From assembly GCA_903929045.1 (NCBI GenBank), contig CAIYTE010000179.1:1-54414 (forward strand): a stretch of 54,414 nt of DNA, given 5' to 3'. Source of the DNA: an uncultured Hyphomicrobiales bacterium. GTDB lineage: Bacteria; Pseudomonadota; Alphaproteobacteria; Rhizobiales; Xanthobacteraceae. Below the pieces are notes generated by a model. It made no database searches, had not been told where the DNA came from, and worked only from the letters and a program-made list of their open reading frames with translations. Shown in pieces: positions 19,389 to 28,541 of this stretch (the first letter of the stretch is position 1; each line of letters opens with the position of its first letter). A program made the position numbers and the translations under genes.

Positions 19389-19535
19389 TTAGGGGGCCAG
19401 AAAATGAAGGGCGACGGCGGCAGAAATGATTGCAGCAACAACCAGGGCGCCGCTCCTGAGCCCCTTGCCCGGGACGAAGCCGAATAAGAGGACTGCCAAT
19501 GCATTCAATGCAAAAAGACGCTTGGTGAAGGCCAT
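19389..19535 (-). CDS. small hydrophobic membrane protein (48 residues)
   Basis: This short gene lies between the nudix gene and rpmG on the same strand. It has an ATG with AAGGTGA six bases upstream and encodes MAFTKRLFALNALAVLLFGF followed by a polar linker (VPGKGLRSG) and a second hydrophobic stretch (ALVVAAIISAAVALHFLAP). It looks like a two-segment inner-membrane hairpin. I do not recognise a family. Support comes from the good ribosome-binding site, the coding-like third-position GC and the position in a conserved gene string. It is too short to be certain. Confidence 0.6.
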   Translation of the reverse strand: MAFTKRLFALNALAVLLFGFVPGKGLRSGALVVAAIISAAVALHFLAP

Positions 19536-19576
19536 CGTGTCACCTTTCATCTACATCGCGATCGCATCCTATCAGA

Positions 19577-20323
19577 CTACAGCAGCTCCCGCTGAAACTT
19601 CTGGTCCACCATGAAATAGAATGGCACCGGCAGGCTGTGGGCCATGCCGGCGGCGACCCGGGCCGCCAATTCCTCCAGAATCACGCCGGTGATGGCCGGG
19701 ATGTCGAGCTGCTTGGCGTCGGCGATCGGAATCCAGACCAATTCGACCAGTTCGGACGTCTCGCTGATGACGCCCTCGATCTTGTGGGCAATCAAGGTGG
19801 CGTCGGCGGTGAAGAAGCGGGTGTCGAACCGCTTGGGCCGTTTCGGCGGTGTGATGGCCCGGGCAATGAAATGCATCTGCGCCAGATCGGGATGAATCCT
19901 GGCGTCGGCAAAGGGCTTCCAGTCGTCGCCGGGCGCAAGCGGTGTGCCATCCTGTTTCTGCCCGAGCAGGAGACCTGTTTCTTCCGCCATCTCGCGCACG
20001 GCGGCCAGCGCAAAGCCGCGCGCCAATTTGGCACTGGGGCTTGTGATGCGCTCCAACAGTTTTTTCTGCGTGTCGGCATGCAGTTCGGTCGCCGCCTGCA
20101 TGTTGCGGTCCTGCGCTTCGATGCGGCCGCCCGGAAACACGAATTTGCCCGGCATGAATTTGTGGCCGGCGTGGCGGCGGCCCATCAGCACCTTCGGCGC
20201 GGGGCCGCTGCGATCGATCAGCATGATGGTCGCGGCGTCGCGCGGCTCGCTGTCGGCGAAGGATTGATCGCGCTCCGCACCGGTCATGCGGTCGGTCAGC
20301 ACCTTGCCGTGATCGTCGCTCAT
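19577..20323 (-). CDS. NUDIX hydrolase
   Basis: Nudix enzymes hydrolyse nucleoside diphosphates linked to another group. In this 248-residue product the Nudix box is split: GG at 65-66 (PGGRIE) and the R110-E-x-x-E114-E-x-G part (REMAEETGL) are separated by about 40 residues instead of the usual few. This layout is known from the CoA-diphosphatase-like NUDT7/NUDT19 type, so a CoA or acyl-CoA substrate is a reasonable but untested guess. The start codon at 20323 overlaps the rnr stop (ATGA), implying coupled translation downstream of RNase R. Confidence 0.88.
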   Translation of the reverse strand: MSDDHGKVLTDRMTGAERDQSFADSEPRDAATIMLIDRSGPAPKVLMGRRHAGHKFMPGKFVFPGGRIEAQDRNMQAATELHADTQKKLLERITSPSAKLARGFALAAVREMAEETGLLLGQKQDGTPLAPGDDWKPFADARIHPDLAQMHFIARAITPPKRPKRFDTRFFTADATLIAHKIEGVISETSELVELVWIPIADAKQLDIPAITGVILEELAARVAAGMAHSLPVPFYFMVDQKFQRELL

Positions 20324-22629
20324 CGGGACTTCCGCTGCTTGTGCTTGCTTTTGTTACGCTGCCGCTTGGATTGGTGGCTGCCGATGTTTTTAGGCCGCCG
20401 CTGCGGATTGGGGAAGCGGCGTCCGCCGCCGCCACCGCCTTTGCGGCCGTCTGACAAAATCTCGAACCGCAGGGCGCCAGCCACAGGCGCGGCCTCGACC
20501 AGCTTGACCGTCACGCTGTCGCCGAGTCGATAGGTGGTGCCGGTGCGGTTGCCGATCATGGAGCGCTTGGCTTCCTCGAAGCGAAAATACTCGTCGCCAA
20601 TGGTGCGCGCCGGCACGAAGCCGTCGGCGCCGCTCTCGTTGAGCTTGATGAACAGGCCGAAGCTGGTGACGCCGGAGATGCGGCCTTCGAAACTCGCGCC
20701 GATGCGGTCGGCGAGGAAGTGCGCGATCAGCCGGTCCTTGGTCTCGCGCTCGGCGACCATCGCGCGGCGCTCGGTGGCGGAAATCTGCGCCGACACTTCG
20801 GCGAGATCCTTCAGTTCGGTGGACTCGGGAAGCGCGCCGTCGCCGAGTTTCAGCGCGCGGATCAGGCCGCGATGCACGATCAGATCGGCGTAGCGGCGGA
20901 TGGGCGAGGTGAAGTGCGCGTAGCGGCGCAGGTTCAGGCCGAAGTGACCGTAGTTCTCCGCGGAGTATTCGGCCTGCGCCTGCGAGCGCAGTACCACTTC
21001 GTTGACCAGCTGTTCGTTGTCGTGGCCCTTCACTTGGCCGAGAATACGGTTGAAGGTGTCGGGCCGCAGCGCGCCGGCCTTGCTGAGCGGAATATCGAGG
21101 CTCGCCATGAATTCGCGCAGCGAGTTCAGCTTCTCGATCGAAGGCTCATCGTGTACGCGATAGATCAGCGGCACGCGCGCTTTCTCCAGCGTCTCCGCGG
21201 CGGCGACGTTGGCGAGGATCATGAACTCCTCGATGAGCTTGTTGGCGTCCTGCCGTTCGGGAACGATAACCCGGTCAACCGTGCCGTCGGCTTTGAGCAG
21301 AATCTTGCGCTCCGGCAGATCGAGGTCGAGCGGCTGGCGTTCCTCGCGTTCTCGCTTGCGGGCCTCGTAGGCGGCCCAGAGCGGCTCCAGCACCGGCTTC
21401 ATCAGCGGGCTGGTGATATCGTCGGTGTTACCGTCGATGGCGGCCTGCGCCTGCTGGTAGGACAGCTTGGCCGCCGACTTCATCATGATGCGGTGAAAGC
21501 TGTGCGAGCGTTTGCGGCCGTCGGCGCCGATAATCATGCGCACGGCGAGCGCGGCGCGGTCTTCGTTCGGCCGCAGCGAGCACAGGTCGTTGGAGATGCG
21601 CTCGGGCAGCATCGGCACGACGCGGTCGGGGAAGTAGACCGAGTTACCGCGCACCAGCGCTTCGCGGTCGAGCGCGGAGCCGGGCGTGACGTAATGAGCG
21701 ACGTCGGCAATCGCCACAGTGATGACGTGGCCGCCTTTGTTGTCGCCGGATGTATCCGGCTCGGCAAATACAGCGTCGTCGTGATCCTTGGCGTCGGGCG
21801 GATCGATGGTGATGAGCGGCAGCTTACGCCAGTCCTCCCGGCCGCCGGACAACGTGGCGGGCTTGGCGTTGTCGGCTTCGACGATGGTCTCGCGACGGAA
21901 CACGTCCGGGATCTGATGCGCGTGAATGGCGATCAGGCTTATCGTCTTTTCACTCGCCAGTGAGCCGAGCCGTTCGACGATGCGGCCGGTCGGCAGGCCG
22001 AGGCGCGCGGCACGTTGCGTTTCAACCGCGACGAGGTCGCCGTCCTGCGCGTCGCCGGTGGCGCCCGGCGGAATGGCGATTTCCTTGCCGAGCATCTTCT
22101 TGTCGACGGACTCGATGCGGCCGCCTTCGCCTTTCGGGTTTTTGCGGTAGACGCCGACGACCCGCGTGCGCGGCCGGTCGATGATCTTGATGACGCGGCC
22201 TACGTGGCGGATGCCGTCTTCGTCGTCGGTCTCTTCGATTCGCAGCAGCACGCGGTCGCCGACACCGGCGGCTTCGCCGGGGCGCATGTTGCGCGGCTGG
22301 TGGATGCGGATTTTCGGCGCTGGCCCGTGCGCTTCGTCCCATTCGTCGGGCGTGGCGATCATGTCGCCGTCGCGGTCGCGCGAGGTGACGTCGGCCAGAA
22401 TGGAGGAGGCGAGGGCGCCGGGCTGGTGGAGTTTCTTGCCCTTTTTCGAGACGGCGCCGTCGTCGCCGAGTTCGCGCAGCATGCGCTTGAGTTCGGCGCG
22501 CATCGCATTCTTGAGCCCGAAGGCGCGGGCGATTTCGCGGGTGCCGACTTTGCCCTTTTGGGCGGAGATGAAAGCGAGAATGTCTTCTTTGGTGGGAAGG
22601 GTAGGGTTCGTTTTAGGTGGTTTGTTCAA
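20320..22629 (-). CDS. rnr: ribonuclease R
   Basis: RNase R is a processive 3'-5' exoribonuclease that degrades structured RNA and takes part with SmpB/tmRNA in ribosome rescue; smpB is also in this window. The 769-residue product has the N-terminal helix-turn-helix/cold-shock region, an RNB catalytic domain whose magnesium site reads ITIDPPDAKDHDDAVF (about residues 273-288), the HFTSPIRRYADLIVHR segment, and a C-terminal S1 domain (GRISGVTSFGLFIKL). The tail is Lys/Arg/Gly-rich (GGGGGGRRFPNPQRRPK), as is usual. The stop overlaps the nudix start. topA lies upstream on the same strand. Confidence 0.97.
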   Translation of the reverse strand: MNKPPKTNPTLPTKEDILAFISAQKGKVGTREIARAFGLKNAMRAELKRMLRELGDDGAVSKKGKKLHQPGALASSILADVTSRDRDGDMIATPDEWDEAHGPAPKIRIHQPRNMRPGEAAGVGDRVLLRIEETDDEDGIRHVGRVIKIIDRPRTRVVGVYRKNPKGEGGRIESVDKKMLGKEIAIPPGATGDAQDGDLVAVETQRAARLGLPTGRIVERLGSLASEKTISLIAIHAHQIPDVFRRETIVEADNAKPATLSGGREDWRKLPLITIDPPDAKDHDDAVFAEPDTSGDNKGGHVITVAIADVAHYVTPGSALDREALVRGNSVYFPDRVVPMLPERISNDLCSLRPNEDRAALAVRMIIGADGRKRSHSFHRIMMKSAAKLSYQQAQAAIDGNTDDITSPLMKPVLEPLWAAYEARKREREERQPLDLDLPERKILLKADGTVDRVIVPERQDANKLIEEFMILANVAAAETLEKARVPLIYRVHDEPSIEKLNSLREFMASLDIPLSKAGALRPDTFNRILGQVKGHDNEQLVNEVVLRSQAQAEYSAENYGHFGLNLRRYAHFTSPIRRYADLIVHRGLIRALKLGDGALPESTELKDLAEVSAQISATERRAMVAERETKDRLIAHFLADRIGASFEGRISGVTSFGLFIKLNESGADGFVPARTIGDEYFRFEEAKRSMIGNRTGTTYRLGDSVTVKLVEAAPVAGALRFEILSDGRKGGGGGGRRFPNPQRRPKNIGSHQSKRQRNKSKHKQRKSR

Positions 22630-22712
22630 ATCAAAAATATCCTGCGTCGAAACGACGCGTTCTTTAGCTAATGTATGTGAGAGGCTGCGGTTTCGCTAGC
22701 CACGTTGACGCC

Positions 22713-22791
22713 ATGGCCGGGCTTGTCACGGCCATCCCAATGAGGGACGAGCGTGCCCATCTGAGCAGGATGCCCGGCACAAGGCTGGGCA
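22713..22791. repeat. pair of intergenic palindromes (ATGGCCGGG / ATGCCCGGC type)
   Basis: Two hairpins lie between topA and rnr: 22713-22721 with 22727-22735 (one mismatch) and 22770-22778 with 22783-22791 (one mismatch), each with a 4-5 nt loop. The first is the same unit as the one at 33618-33640 but in inverted orientation (loop cttgt against acaag), which marks them as copies of one dispersed element. Confidence 0.75.
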
Positions 22792-22802
22792 TGACAGGAT
22801 TA

Positions 22803-25613
22803 TTACTCAGCAGCCGTGGCCTTCGGCGCGCGCTTGGCCTTGGGCTCTGCCTTCGCCGGAGCCCTTTTTGGCTTAGCGGCGGCAACAGGCTTCTTGCGCG
22901 CGATAGCCGGGGACTTCGGCGCAGTATTAGGCACCGGGCGCGCTGAAGCCTCGTCGCCGATTTCCGGGGTGTCGTCGACGATCTTCTTGGCCTTGCCCTT
23001 GGCTACCTTCGGCGCCGCGGCTTTCTTGGGCCCCTTTTTGCCCCGTGGCGAACTGCCGACCTGGGCGGCGCGGGCATCGAGCAGCACGATGGCTTCATCC
23101 AGCGTGATCGTCTCCGGCGTCTTGTCGCCGGTGATCGTCGCGTTGATGCCGTTGTTGCTGACGTAAGCGCCGAAGCGACCGTTCTTGACCACGATGGGTC
23201 CGCCCTTGTCGGGATGGTCGCCGAGCGTCTTGCCCGGATCGGCGCCGAAGCGGCGGCCCTTCTTCGGGTTGGCGATCTTGTCGGCAATCAGATGCACAGC
23301 GCGGTTGAGGCCGACGGTGAGAACGTCGTCATCGGCTTCGAGGCTGGCATAGGTCTTGTTGTGTTTGACGTAGGGACCGAAGCGGCCGACGCCGGCCAAA
23401 ATCGGTTCGCCGTCTTCCGGCGACTTGCCGACTTCGCGGGGCAGCGAGAGCAGGGCCAGCGCCTTTTCCAGATCGACGTCTTCGGCCTGCACGCCCTTCG
23501 GCAGGCTGGCGCGTTTCGGCTTCACGGGCTCGGGTGCGTCCGGGTCTTTCTTCTGACCCTTCTTGAGCTTGGGCGCTTTGATCTCTTCGCCCAATTGCAA
23601 ATAGGTGCCGAAGCGGCCGCCGCGCAGCGTGACTTCGAGATTGGTGACCGGATCGACGCCCAGCACCTTGGTCGCCTGTTGGCCGGCCGCACCCGCCGTC
23701 ATCTGGCGGGTGTAGCGGCATTCCGGATAGTTCGAGCAACCGATGAAGGCGCCGAAGCGACCGACTTTCAGCGACAACTGGCCGTTGCCGCATTGCGGGC
23801 ACTGGCGCACCGGAGCGCCGTCTTCGCGCGCCGGGAAGATGTGCGGCTCGAGCAGGTCGTTGAGCGCATCGAGCACCTGCGTGATGCGCAGTTCCTTGAT
23901 GTCGTTCACGGCGCCGATGAATCCGGTCCAGAAGTCCTCAAGGACCTTCTTCCAGTTCATCTCGTTGTTCGACACCTTGTCGAGCTGCTCTTCGAGCGAG
24001 GCGGTGAAATCATATTCGACATACTTCTGGAAGAAGCTTTCCAGGAAGCCGACGACGACGCGGCCCTTGTCCTCAGGGATCAGGCGCTTCTTGTCGATGC
24101 GCACATAACCGCGATCCTGCAGCACTTGCAGGATCGACGCATAGGTCGACGGCCGGCCGATGCCGAGTTCTTCCATGCGCTTGACGAGCGCGGCTTCCGA
24201 AAAGCGCGGCGGCGGCTCGGTGAAGTGCTGCGCCGCGTCGATCGACTGCTTCTTCAGCGCTTCCTTTTCCGACATCGCGGGCAGGCGCTTTGAGTCTTCG
24301 TCCTCGGCCGCTTCGTCGACGCCTTCCTGATACAGCGTCAGGAAGCCGTCGAACTTCACGACCTGGCCGGTGGCGCGCAGCTCGATGTTGCGCGGGCCAT
24401 TGGTGGCGAGAATGTCGACCGTGGTGCGCTCAAGCTCGGCGGATTCCATCTGCGAGGCGACGGCGCGGTTCCAGATCAGTTCGTACAAGCGCGCCTGATC
24501 GCGGTCGACATACTTGGCGACCTGCTCCGGCGTGCGGGACGCGGAGGTCGGGCGCACGGCTTCGTGCGCTTCCTGCGCATTCTTCGACTTGTTCTGGTAG
24601 GTGCGCGGCGAACCCGGCACGTATTCCTTGCCGTAGTTCTTGCCGATCATCGAGCGGATATCGGCGATGGCTTCCGGCGCCATGTCGATGCCGTCGGTAC
24701 GCATATAGGTGATGAGGCCGGTGGTCTCGCCGTCGATCTCGACGCCTTCGTACAGGCGCTGCGCCAGACGCATGGCGATGGCCGGCGCGAAGCCGAGCTT
24801 GCGCGAGGCCTCCTGCTGCATCGTCGAGGTCGTGAAGGGCGGCGGCGGATTGCGCCGCGCCGGTTTGGCCTCCACCGTGGAGACGACGAACTTGGCGCCT
24901 TCCAGCGCATCCTTCAGATCGTGGGCCTGAACGCCGGTGCCGATGTCGAGGCGCTGCAGCTTCTGGCCGTCGGCGGCGGTGAGGCGCGCTTCGAACGCAT
25001 CGCCGCGCGGTGTCTCCAGCTTGGCGACAATCGACCAGTATTCCTTGGCGACGAATTTTTCGATGTCGAGTTCGCGGTCGCAGACGAGGCGCAGCGCGAC
25101 CGATTGCACGCGGCCGGCCGAGCGGGCGCCCGGCAGCTTGCGCCACAGCACCGGCGAAAGCGTGAAGCCGACAAGGTAATCGAGCGCGCGGCGGGCGAGG
25201 TAGGCATCGACCAGCGCGTTGTCGATCTCGCGCGGGTGCTTCATTGCCTCGGTCACCGACTGCTTGGTGATGGCATTGAAGACGACGCGTTCGACCTTCT
25301 GAGCCTTGAGGGCCTTTTTCTCGTTCAGCGCTTCCAGCACGTGCCAGGAAATGGCTTCGCCTTCGCGATCAGGGTCGGTCGCGAGAATAAGGGTGTCCGC
25401 GCCCTTGAGGGCATGGGCAATGTCGTTCACCCGCTTCTGGGACTGCGGATCGACCTCCCAAAGCATCTTGAAATCGTTATCCGGATCGACCGAACCATCC
25501 TTGGCCGGCAGGTCGCGGATATGCCCGAACGAGGCCAGAACCTCGTAGCCGGGACCAAGATACTTGTTGATCGTCTTCGCCTTGGAGGGCGACTCGACAA
25601 CGACAACTTTCAT
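22803..25613 (-). CDS. topA: DNA topoisomerase I
   Basis: TopA is a type IA enzyme that relaxes negative supercoils. The 936-residue product has the Toprim domain at the N-terminus (MKVVVVESPSKAKTINKYLG, with DPDREGEAISWH), the active-site tyrosine Y303 in GLITYMRTDG, and the HEAVRPTSASRTP segment. A single C4 zinc-ribbon is visible (CPQCGNGQL ... CSNYPEC), followed by alphaproteobacterial GRFGxY repeats (GRFGTYLQLG, GRFGPYVKHN, GRFGAYVSNN). The last 100 residues are Lys/Ala/Pro-rich and histone-like. It is the first gene of the topA-rnr-nudix group, after dprA in many relatives; here an MltB-type gene sits between them. Confidence 0.97.
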   Translation of the reverse strand: MKVVVVESPSKAKTINKYLGPGYEVLASFGHIRDLPAKDGSVDPDNDFKMLWEVDPQSQKRVNDIAHALKGADTLILATDPDREGEAISWHVLEALNEKKALKAQKVERVVFNAITKQSVTEAMKHPREIDNALVDAYLARRALDYLVGFTLSPVLWRKLPGARSAGRVQSVALRLVCDRELDIEKFVAKEYWSIVAKLETPRGDAFEARLTAADGQKLQRLDIGTGVQAHDLKDALEGAKFVVSTVEAKPARRNPPPPFTTSTMQQEASRKLGFAPAIAMRLAQRLYEGVEIDGETTGLITYMRTDGIDMAPEAIADIRSMIGKNYGKEYVPGSPRTYQNKSKNAQEAHEAVRPTSASRTPEQVAKYVDRDQARLYELIWNRAVASQMESAELERTTVDILATNGPRNIELRATGQVVKFDGFLTLYQEGVDEAAEDEDSKRLPAMSEKEALKKQSIDAAQHFTEPPPRFSEAALVKRMEELGIGRPSTYASILQVLQDRGYVRIDKKRLIPEDKGRVVVGFLESFFQKYVEYDFTASLEEQLDKVSNNEMNWKKVLEDFWTGFIGAVNDIKELRITQVLDALNDLLEPHIFPAREDGAPVRQCPQCGNGQLSLKVGRFGAFIGCSNYPECRYTRQMTAGAAGQQATKVLGVDPVTNLEVTLRGGRFGTYLQLGEEIKAPKLKKGQKKDPDAPEPVKPKRASLPKGVQAEDVDLEKALALLSLPREVGKSPEDGEPILAGVGRFGPYVKHNKTYASLEADDDVLTVGLNRAVHLIADKIANPKKGRRFGADPGKTLGDHPDKGGPIVVKNGRFGAYVSNNGINATITGDKTPETITLDEAIVLLDARAAQVGSSPRGKKGPKKAAAPKVAKGKAKKIVDDTPEIGDEASARPVPNTAPKSPAIARKKPVAAAKPKRAPAKAEPKAKRAPKATAAE

Positions 25614-25899
25614 GCGAATCCAATGGGTTAGCTGCCAGGCGCACCCGGCGCGTGGCTGAATCGGCCGCTTGTTTCGCCCGGAACATGGGGAAGGCGACCC
25701 GTGCTGTCAAATCAGGGTAGTTCCAAAGACCTTTAAAAACAGCGAATTTGGGGCCGAAACAGCCAGTTACGCGCCAATACAACTAAAAGATGTATTTATT
25801 AATACTTACCAATTATAGGTTACTATTTGAACTAGACTGTGTATTTTTACCCCCGGGCGACTTGGGGGCTGCGCCGGATTTCAACCGGGCAGGGAAAGA

Positions 25900-26088
25900 A
25901 TGGCGAACTTGAGCAATGTTGCCGGGGATCGCACCGCCGTGGCGACCTATGTTGCAACCCTGTCGGCCGACCTCGCCACCATGGCGCGCAGTACCGGCCT
26001 CGATACGCTCGGCTACCTCCTGGAGATGGTGCGCCTGGAAGCGGAGAGCTCCGCCCGCGAAGCGCCGGCGCCGACCGGCCGCCGCTAG
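25900..26088 (+). CDS. small hypothetical protein (62 residues)
   Basis: A short acidic protein, MANLSNVAGDRTAVATYVAT followed by a predicted amphipathic helix (TLGYLLEMVRLEAESS) and a Pro/Arg tail. It has no signal peptide or membrane segment and I do not recognise a family. AGGGAAAG directly precedes the ATG at a workable spacing. It is transcribed divergently from topA, from an AT-rich region of about 285 nt that should hold both promoters. Its stop codon overlaps that of the convergent transglycosylase gene by four bases. Coding is supported by the ribosome-binding site and codon pattern only. Confidence 0.6.
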   Translation: MANLSNVAGDRTAVATYVATLSADLATMARSTGLDTLGYLLEMVRLEAESSAREAPAPTGRR

Positions 26089-27296
26089 TATTTTACTCCG
26101 AGCTTTTCCAGAAACGCAGGTGTTGGATTGCCGTCCGGCAGCATGCCGAACTTTGTCTGCTCGGCGCGGATGTTGTCGCGCAGATCAAAATCGACATGGC
26201 CGTCGAACTCATTGACCTTGTAGCCCATCGACGCGAGCTTCTTCTGCAACGCCACGCGTGCGTCGCGTGGCAAGGGACGATCGTCAGTCGGCCACGCGGT
26301 CTTGATCACCGCACCGCCGTTCATGCGGTCAGCGAGATGGCCCACCGCGATCGCATAGGCGTCGGAGTTGTTGTACTCCTTCAGCACGTCGAAGTTCTCG
26401 GTGACCAGAAATCCCGGACCCGATGCACCGCTCGGAAAAAACAGGATGCCATTGCCGGAAGCGGGGAAGGCCTTGCCGTCGGCGCGGCGCAGGCCGAGTT
26501 GCTGCCAGTCGGCGAAGCTGCCGCGGCTGCGCATGTAGTCGAAGCCCTTGGGCACTGTGACCTCGAAGCCCCACGGCACGCCGAACTTCCATTTCCACTT
26601 GTTGAGGTAATTCGCGGTCGAGCCGAGGACGTCGGGAATGTTGTTCCAAAGATCGACGTGGCCGTCCCCGGAGAAGTCGATGGCATAGTCGACGACATTG
26701 CTCGGCATGAACTGGCTCTGGCCCATGGCGCCGGCCCAGGAACTGACCATCTTGTCGCGCGAATAGCGCTCCTTCTGCATGATGCCCATCGCGACGATGA
26801 GTTCGTTGCGGAAATAGGGATGGCGGTATTTCACGTAAGCCAGCGAGGCGAGCGAGCGAAACACGTCCCATTTGTCTTTCGCCGAACCGAAGTCCGATTC
26901 CATGCCCCACAGCGACAACAGGATCCAGCGCTCGACCGCATACTGTTTCTCGACGGCGTCGAGCGTCTTCACCCATTCGCGCGCTTTCTCGCTGCCGCGC
27001 TTGATGCGGCTGAGCGAGACGATGTTGTTGACGTAGGTGCCGACCGGCTTGCCGTATTCCGGCTGCCGTTTAGTCGCGGCGATGACCGCGGGATTGGGTG
27101 TGACGCCGCCCATGGCGGTGTCGAAGGTCGCGCGCGTAATGCCCTTGGCTTGTGCGTCCGGCCACAGTTCGCTGAGGAACGTGGCGAAGCCTTGCAGCTT
27201 TTCCTGACTCTTCTCTGGGTTCTTTTCCTGCGCCTGTACCGGCGCGTACACCATGACTAACGCGAACGCACACGCTGCGATCAAGCGAACCAGCAT
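26085..27296 (-). CDS. lytic murein transglycosylase (MltB family, SLT_2) with peptidoglycan-binding domain
   Basis: These enzymes cleave the MurNAc-GlcNAc bond of peptidoglycan with formation of a 1,6-anhydro end. The 403-residue product has a signal peptide (residues 1-22, cleavage after APVQA), no lipobox, the catalytic Glu133 in LWGMESDFG, the AGAMGQSQFMPS substrate-cleft motif, and a C-terminal PG_binding_1 domain at about residues 345-403. That fits the soluble or membrane-detached periplasmic MltB-like group of Rhizobiales. AGGAAGG precedes the ATG at 27296. It sits between dprA and topA on the same strand but with its own 5' gap. Confidence 0.94.
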   Translation of the reverse strand: MLVRLIAACAFALVMVYAPVQAQEKNPEKSQEKLQGFATFLSELWPDAQAKGITRATFDTAMGGVTPNPAVIAATKRQPEYGKPVGTYVNNIVSLSRIKRGSEKAREWVKTLDAVEKQYAVERWILLSLWGMESDFGSAKDKWDVFRSLASLAYVKYRHPYFRNELIVAMGIMQKERYSRDKMVSSWAGAMGQSQFMPSNVVDYAIDFSGDGHVDLWNNIPDVLGSTANYLNKWKWKFGVPWGFEVTVPKGFDYMRSRGSFADWQQLGLRRADGKAFPASGNGILFFPSGASGPGFLVTENFDVLKEYNNSDAYAIAVGHLADRMNGGAVIKTAWPTDDRPLPRDARVALQKKLASMGYKVNEFDGHVDFDLRDNIRAEQTKFGMLPDGNPTPAFLEKLGVKY

Positions 27297-27351
27297 GGAG
27301 CCTTCCTAGGTCTTCGTTTCGCCTCCTGGCGAATCTCTTGTCGTGCGCTCC

Positions 27352-28458
27352 TTATAGCAGCGATACGAGCGCGCCACCGTGCCGTTCGAGCCGGCCGGCC
27401 AGCTCGAGCTCCAGCAACACGGTGCGCACGATGGCCGGCGAGGTGCGCGACAGGCGCACGATGTCGTCGATCGCGGTCGGCGAGGGGCCTAACAGCGAGA
27501 TGATGCGCGCGCGATCATCGTCGGCAGGCTCCGCGTCATGCGGCGTATCCCACTCGGGCTCCTTCACCGGCAGATCCGGCGGACGGCCAAGGATCGGCTC
27601 CAGCGCGGTGATGACGTCGTCGGCTGACGTGACGAGGATCGCGCCCTGCTTGAGCAGGCCATTGGTGCCTTCGGCGCGGGGATCGAGCGGTGAGCCCGGC
27701 ACCGCGAAGACTTCGCGGCCCTGTTCGCCCGCCATGCGCGCCGTAATCAGAGAGCCGGAGCGCCGCGCCGCCTCGACGATAACGACGCCGAGCGAGAGTC
27801 CCGAGATCAAACGATTGCGCCGTGGGAAGTCGCGGGCGCGGGGCTCCCAGGTCAGCGGCATTTCGGAAACGCCGGCGCCGTTCGGGACGATCTGCTCCAG
27901 CAACGCGGTGTGCTCGGCGGGATAAATGCGTTCATGACCGCCGGCGAGCACGGCAATCGTGCCGCTCAGAAGACTGGCGCGATGCGCGGCGGCGTCGATG
28001 CCGCGCGCCAGCCCCGAGACGATGCCGTACCCGGCGTCACCCAGTTCGCGCGCGATGCGTTCGGCGAATTTGCTTCCGGCGGCCGAAGCGTTGCGCGATC
28101 CGACGATGGCGACCAGCGGCCGGTCGAAGACGTTCATGTCACCGCGCACCGCGAGCAGCGGCGGGGCGTCGTCGATCATCTTCAGGCGCAGCGGATAATC
28201 CGGCTCGCCGAGGCCGATCAACGTGACGCTGGCGGCGCGCGCTGCCTTGAGTTCGCGCTCGGCGTCTTCGAGAGAGCAGATGCGGGTGCCGGCAGCACCG
28301 CCGCGCCGCGCCAGCGCGGGCAGGGCTTCAAGCGCGGCCCTAGCGCCGCCGAATTTATTGACCAATTCCCGAAAAGTTCGGGGCCCAATGTGGTCGCTGC
28401 GGATGAGCCGCAACCAGTCGAGCCGCTGCTCATCGCTCAGTCGCACGCCGTCCGCCAC
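27352..28458 (-). CDS. dprA: DNA-processing protein DprA
   Basis: DprA binds single-stranded DNA and loads RecA during natural transformation. The product (368 residues from GTG 28458) has the Rossmann-like core: [39 protein letters not shown] and [18 protein letters not shown], then [22 protein letters not shown]-terminal winged helix follows ([19 protein letters not shown]). A run of ten C (ten G in sense) at 28463-28472 lies just before the GTG. The frame stays open back to a TTG at 28509, so starts are uncertain and slippage in the tract would matter only for the upstream start. Upstream, plsY ends 83 nt before it. Confidence 0.93.
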   Translation of the reverse strand: MADGVRLSDEQRLDWLRLIRSDHIGPRTFRELVNKFGGARAALEALPALARRGGAAGTRICSLEDAERELKAARAASVTLIGLGEPDYPLRLKMIDDAPPLLAVRGDMNVFDRPLVAIVGSRNASAAGSKFAERIARELGDAGYGIVSGLARGIDAAAHRASLLSGTIAVLAGGHERIYPAEHTALLEQIVPNGAGVSEMPLTWEPRARDFPRRNRLISGLSLGVVIVEAARRSGSLITARMAGEQGREVFAVPGSPLDPRAEGTNGLLKQGAILVTSADDVITALEPILGRPPDLPVKEPEWDTPHDAEPADDDRARIISLLGPSPTAIDDIVRLSRTSPAIVRTVLLELELAGRLERHGGALVSLL

Positions 28459-28503
28459 GAAGCCCCCCCCCCGTCGGGAGAGTGTCGCAAGGCGGCTCGC
28501 GCG

Positions 28504-28534
28504 ATACAACCTATTTATTTAATATACAACCTAT
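28504..28534. repeat. short direct repeat between plsY and dprA
   Basis: The 11-mer atacaacctat occurs at 28504-28514 and again at 28524-28534, a period of 20 nt, in a strikingly AT-rich pocket within GC-rich surroundings. It could be a regulator site or a promoter pocket for dprA; there is no further evidence. Confidence 0.5.
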
Positions 28535-28541
28535 GGGATAT

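Noticed and set aside
20719-21963. 414-residue plus-strand frame
   Set aside because: Antisense to rnr; the composition is that of a reversed coding strand and rnr motifs leave no doubt about the real gene.
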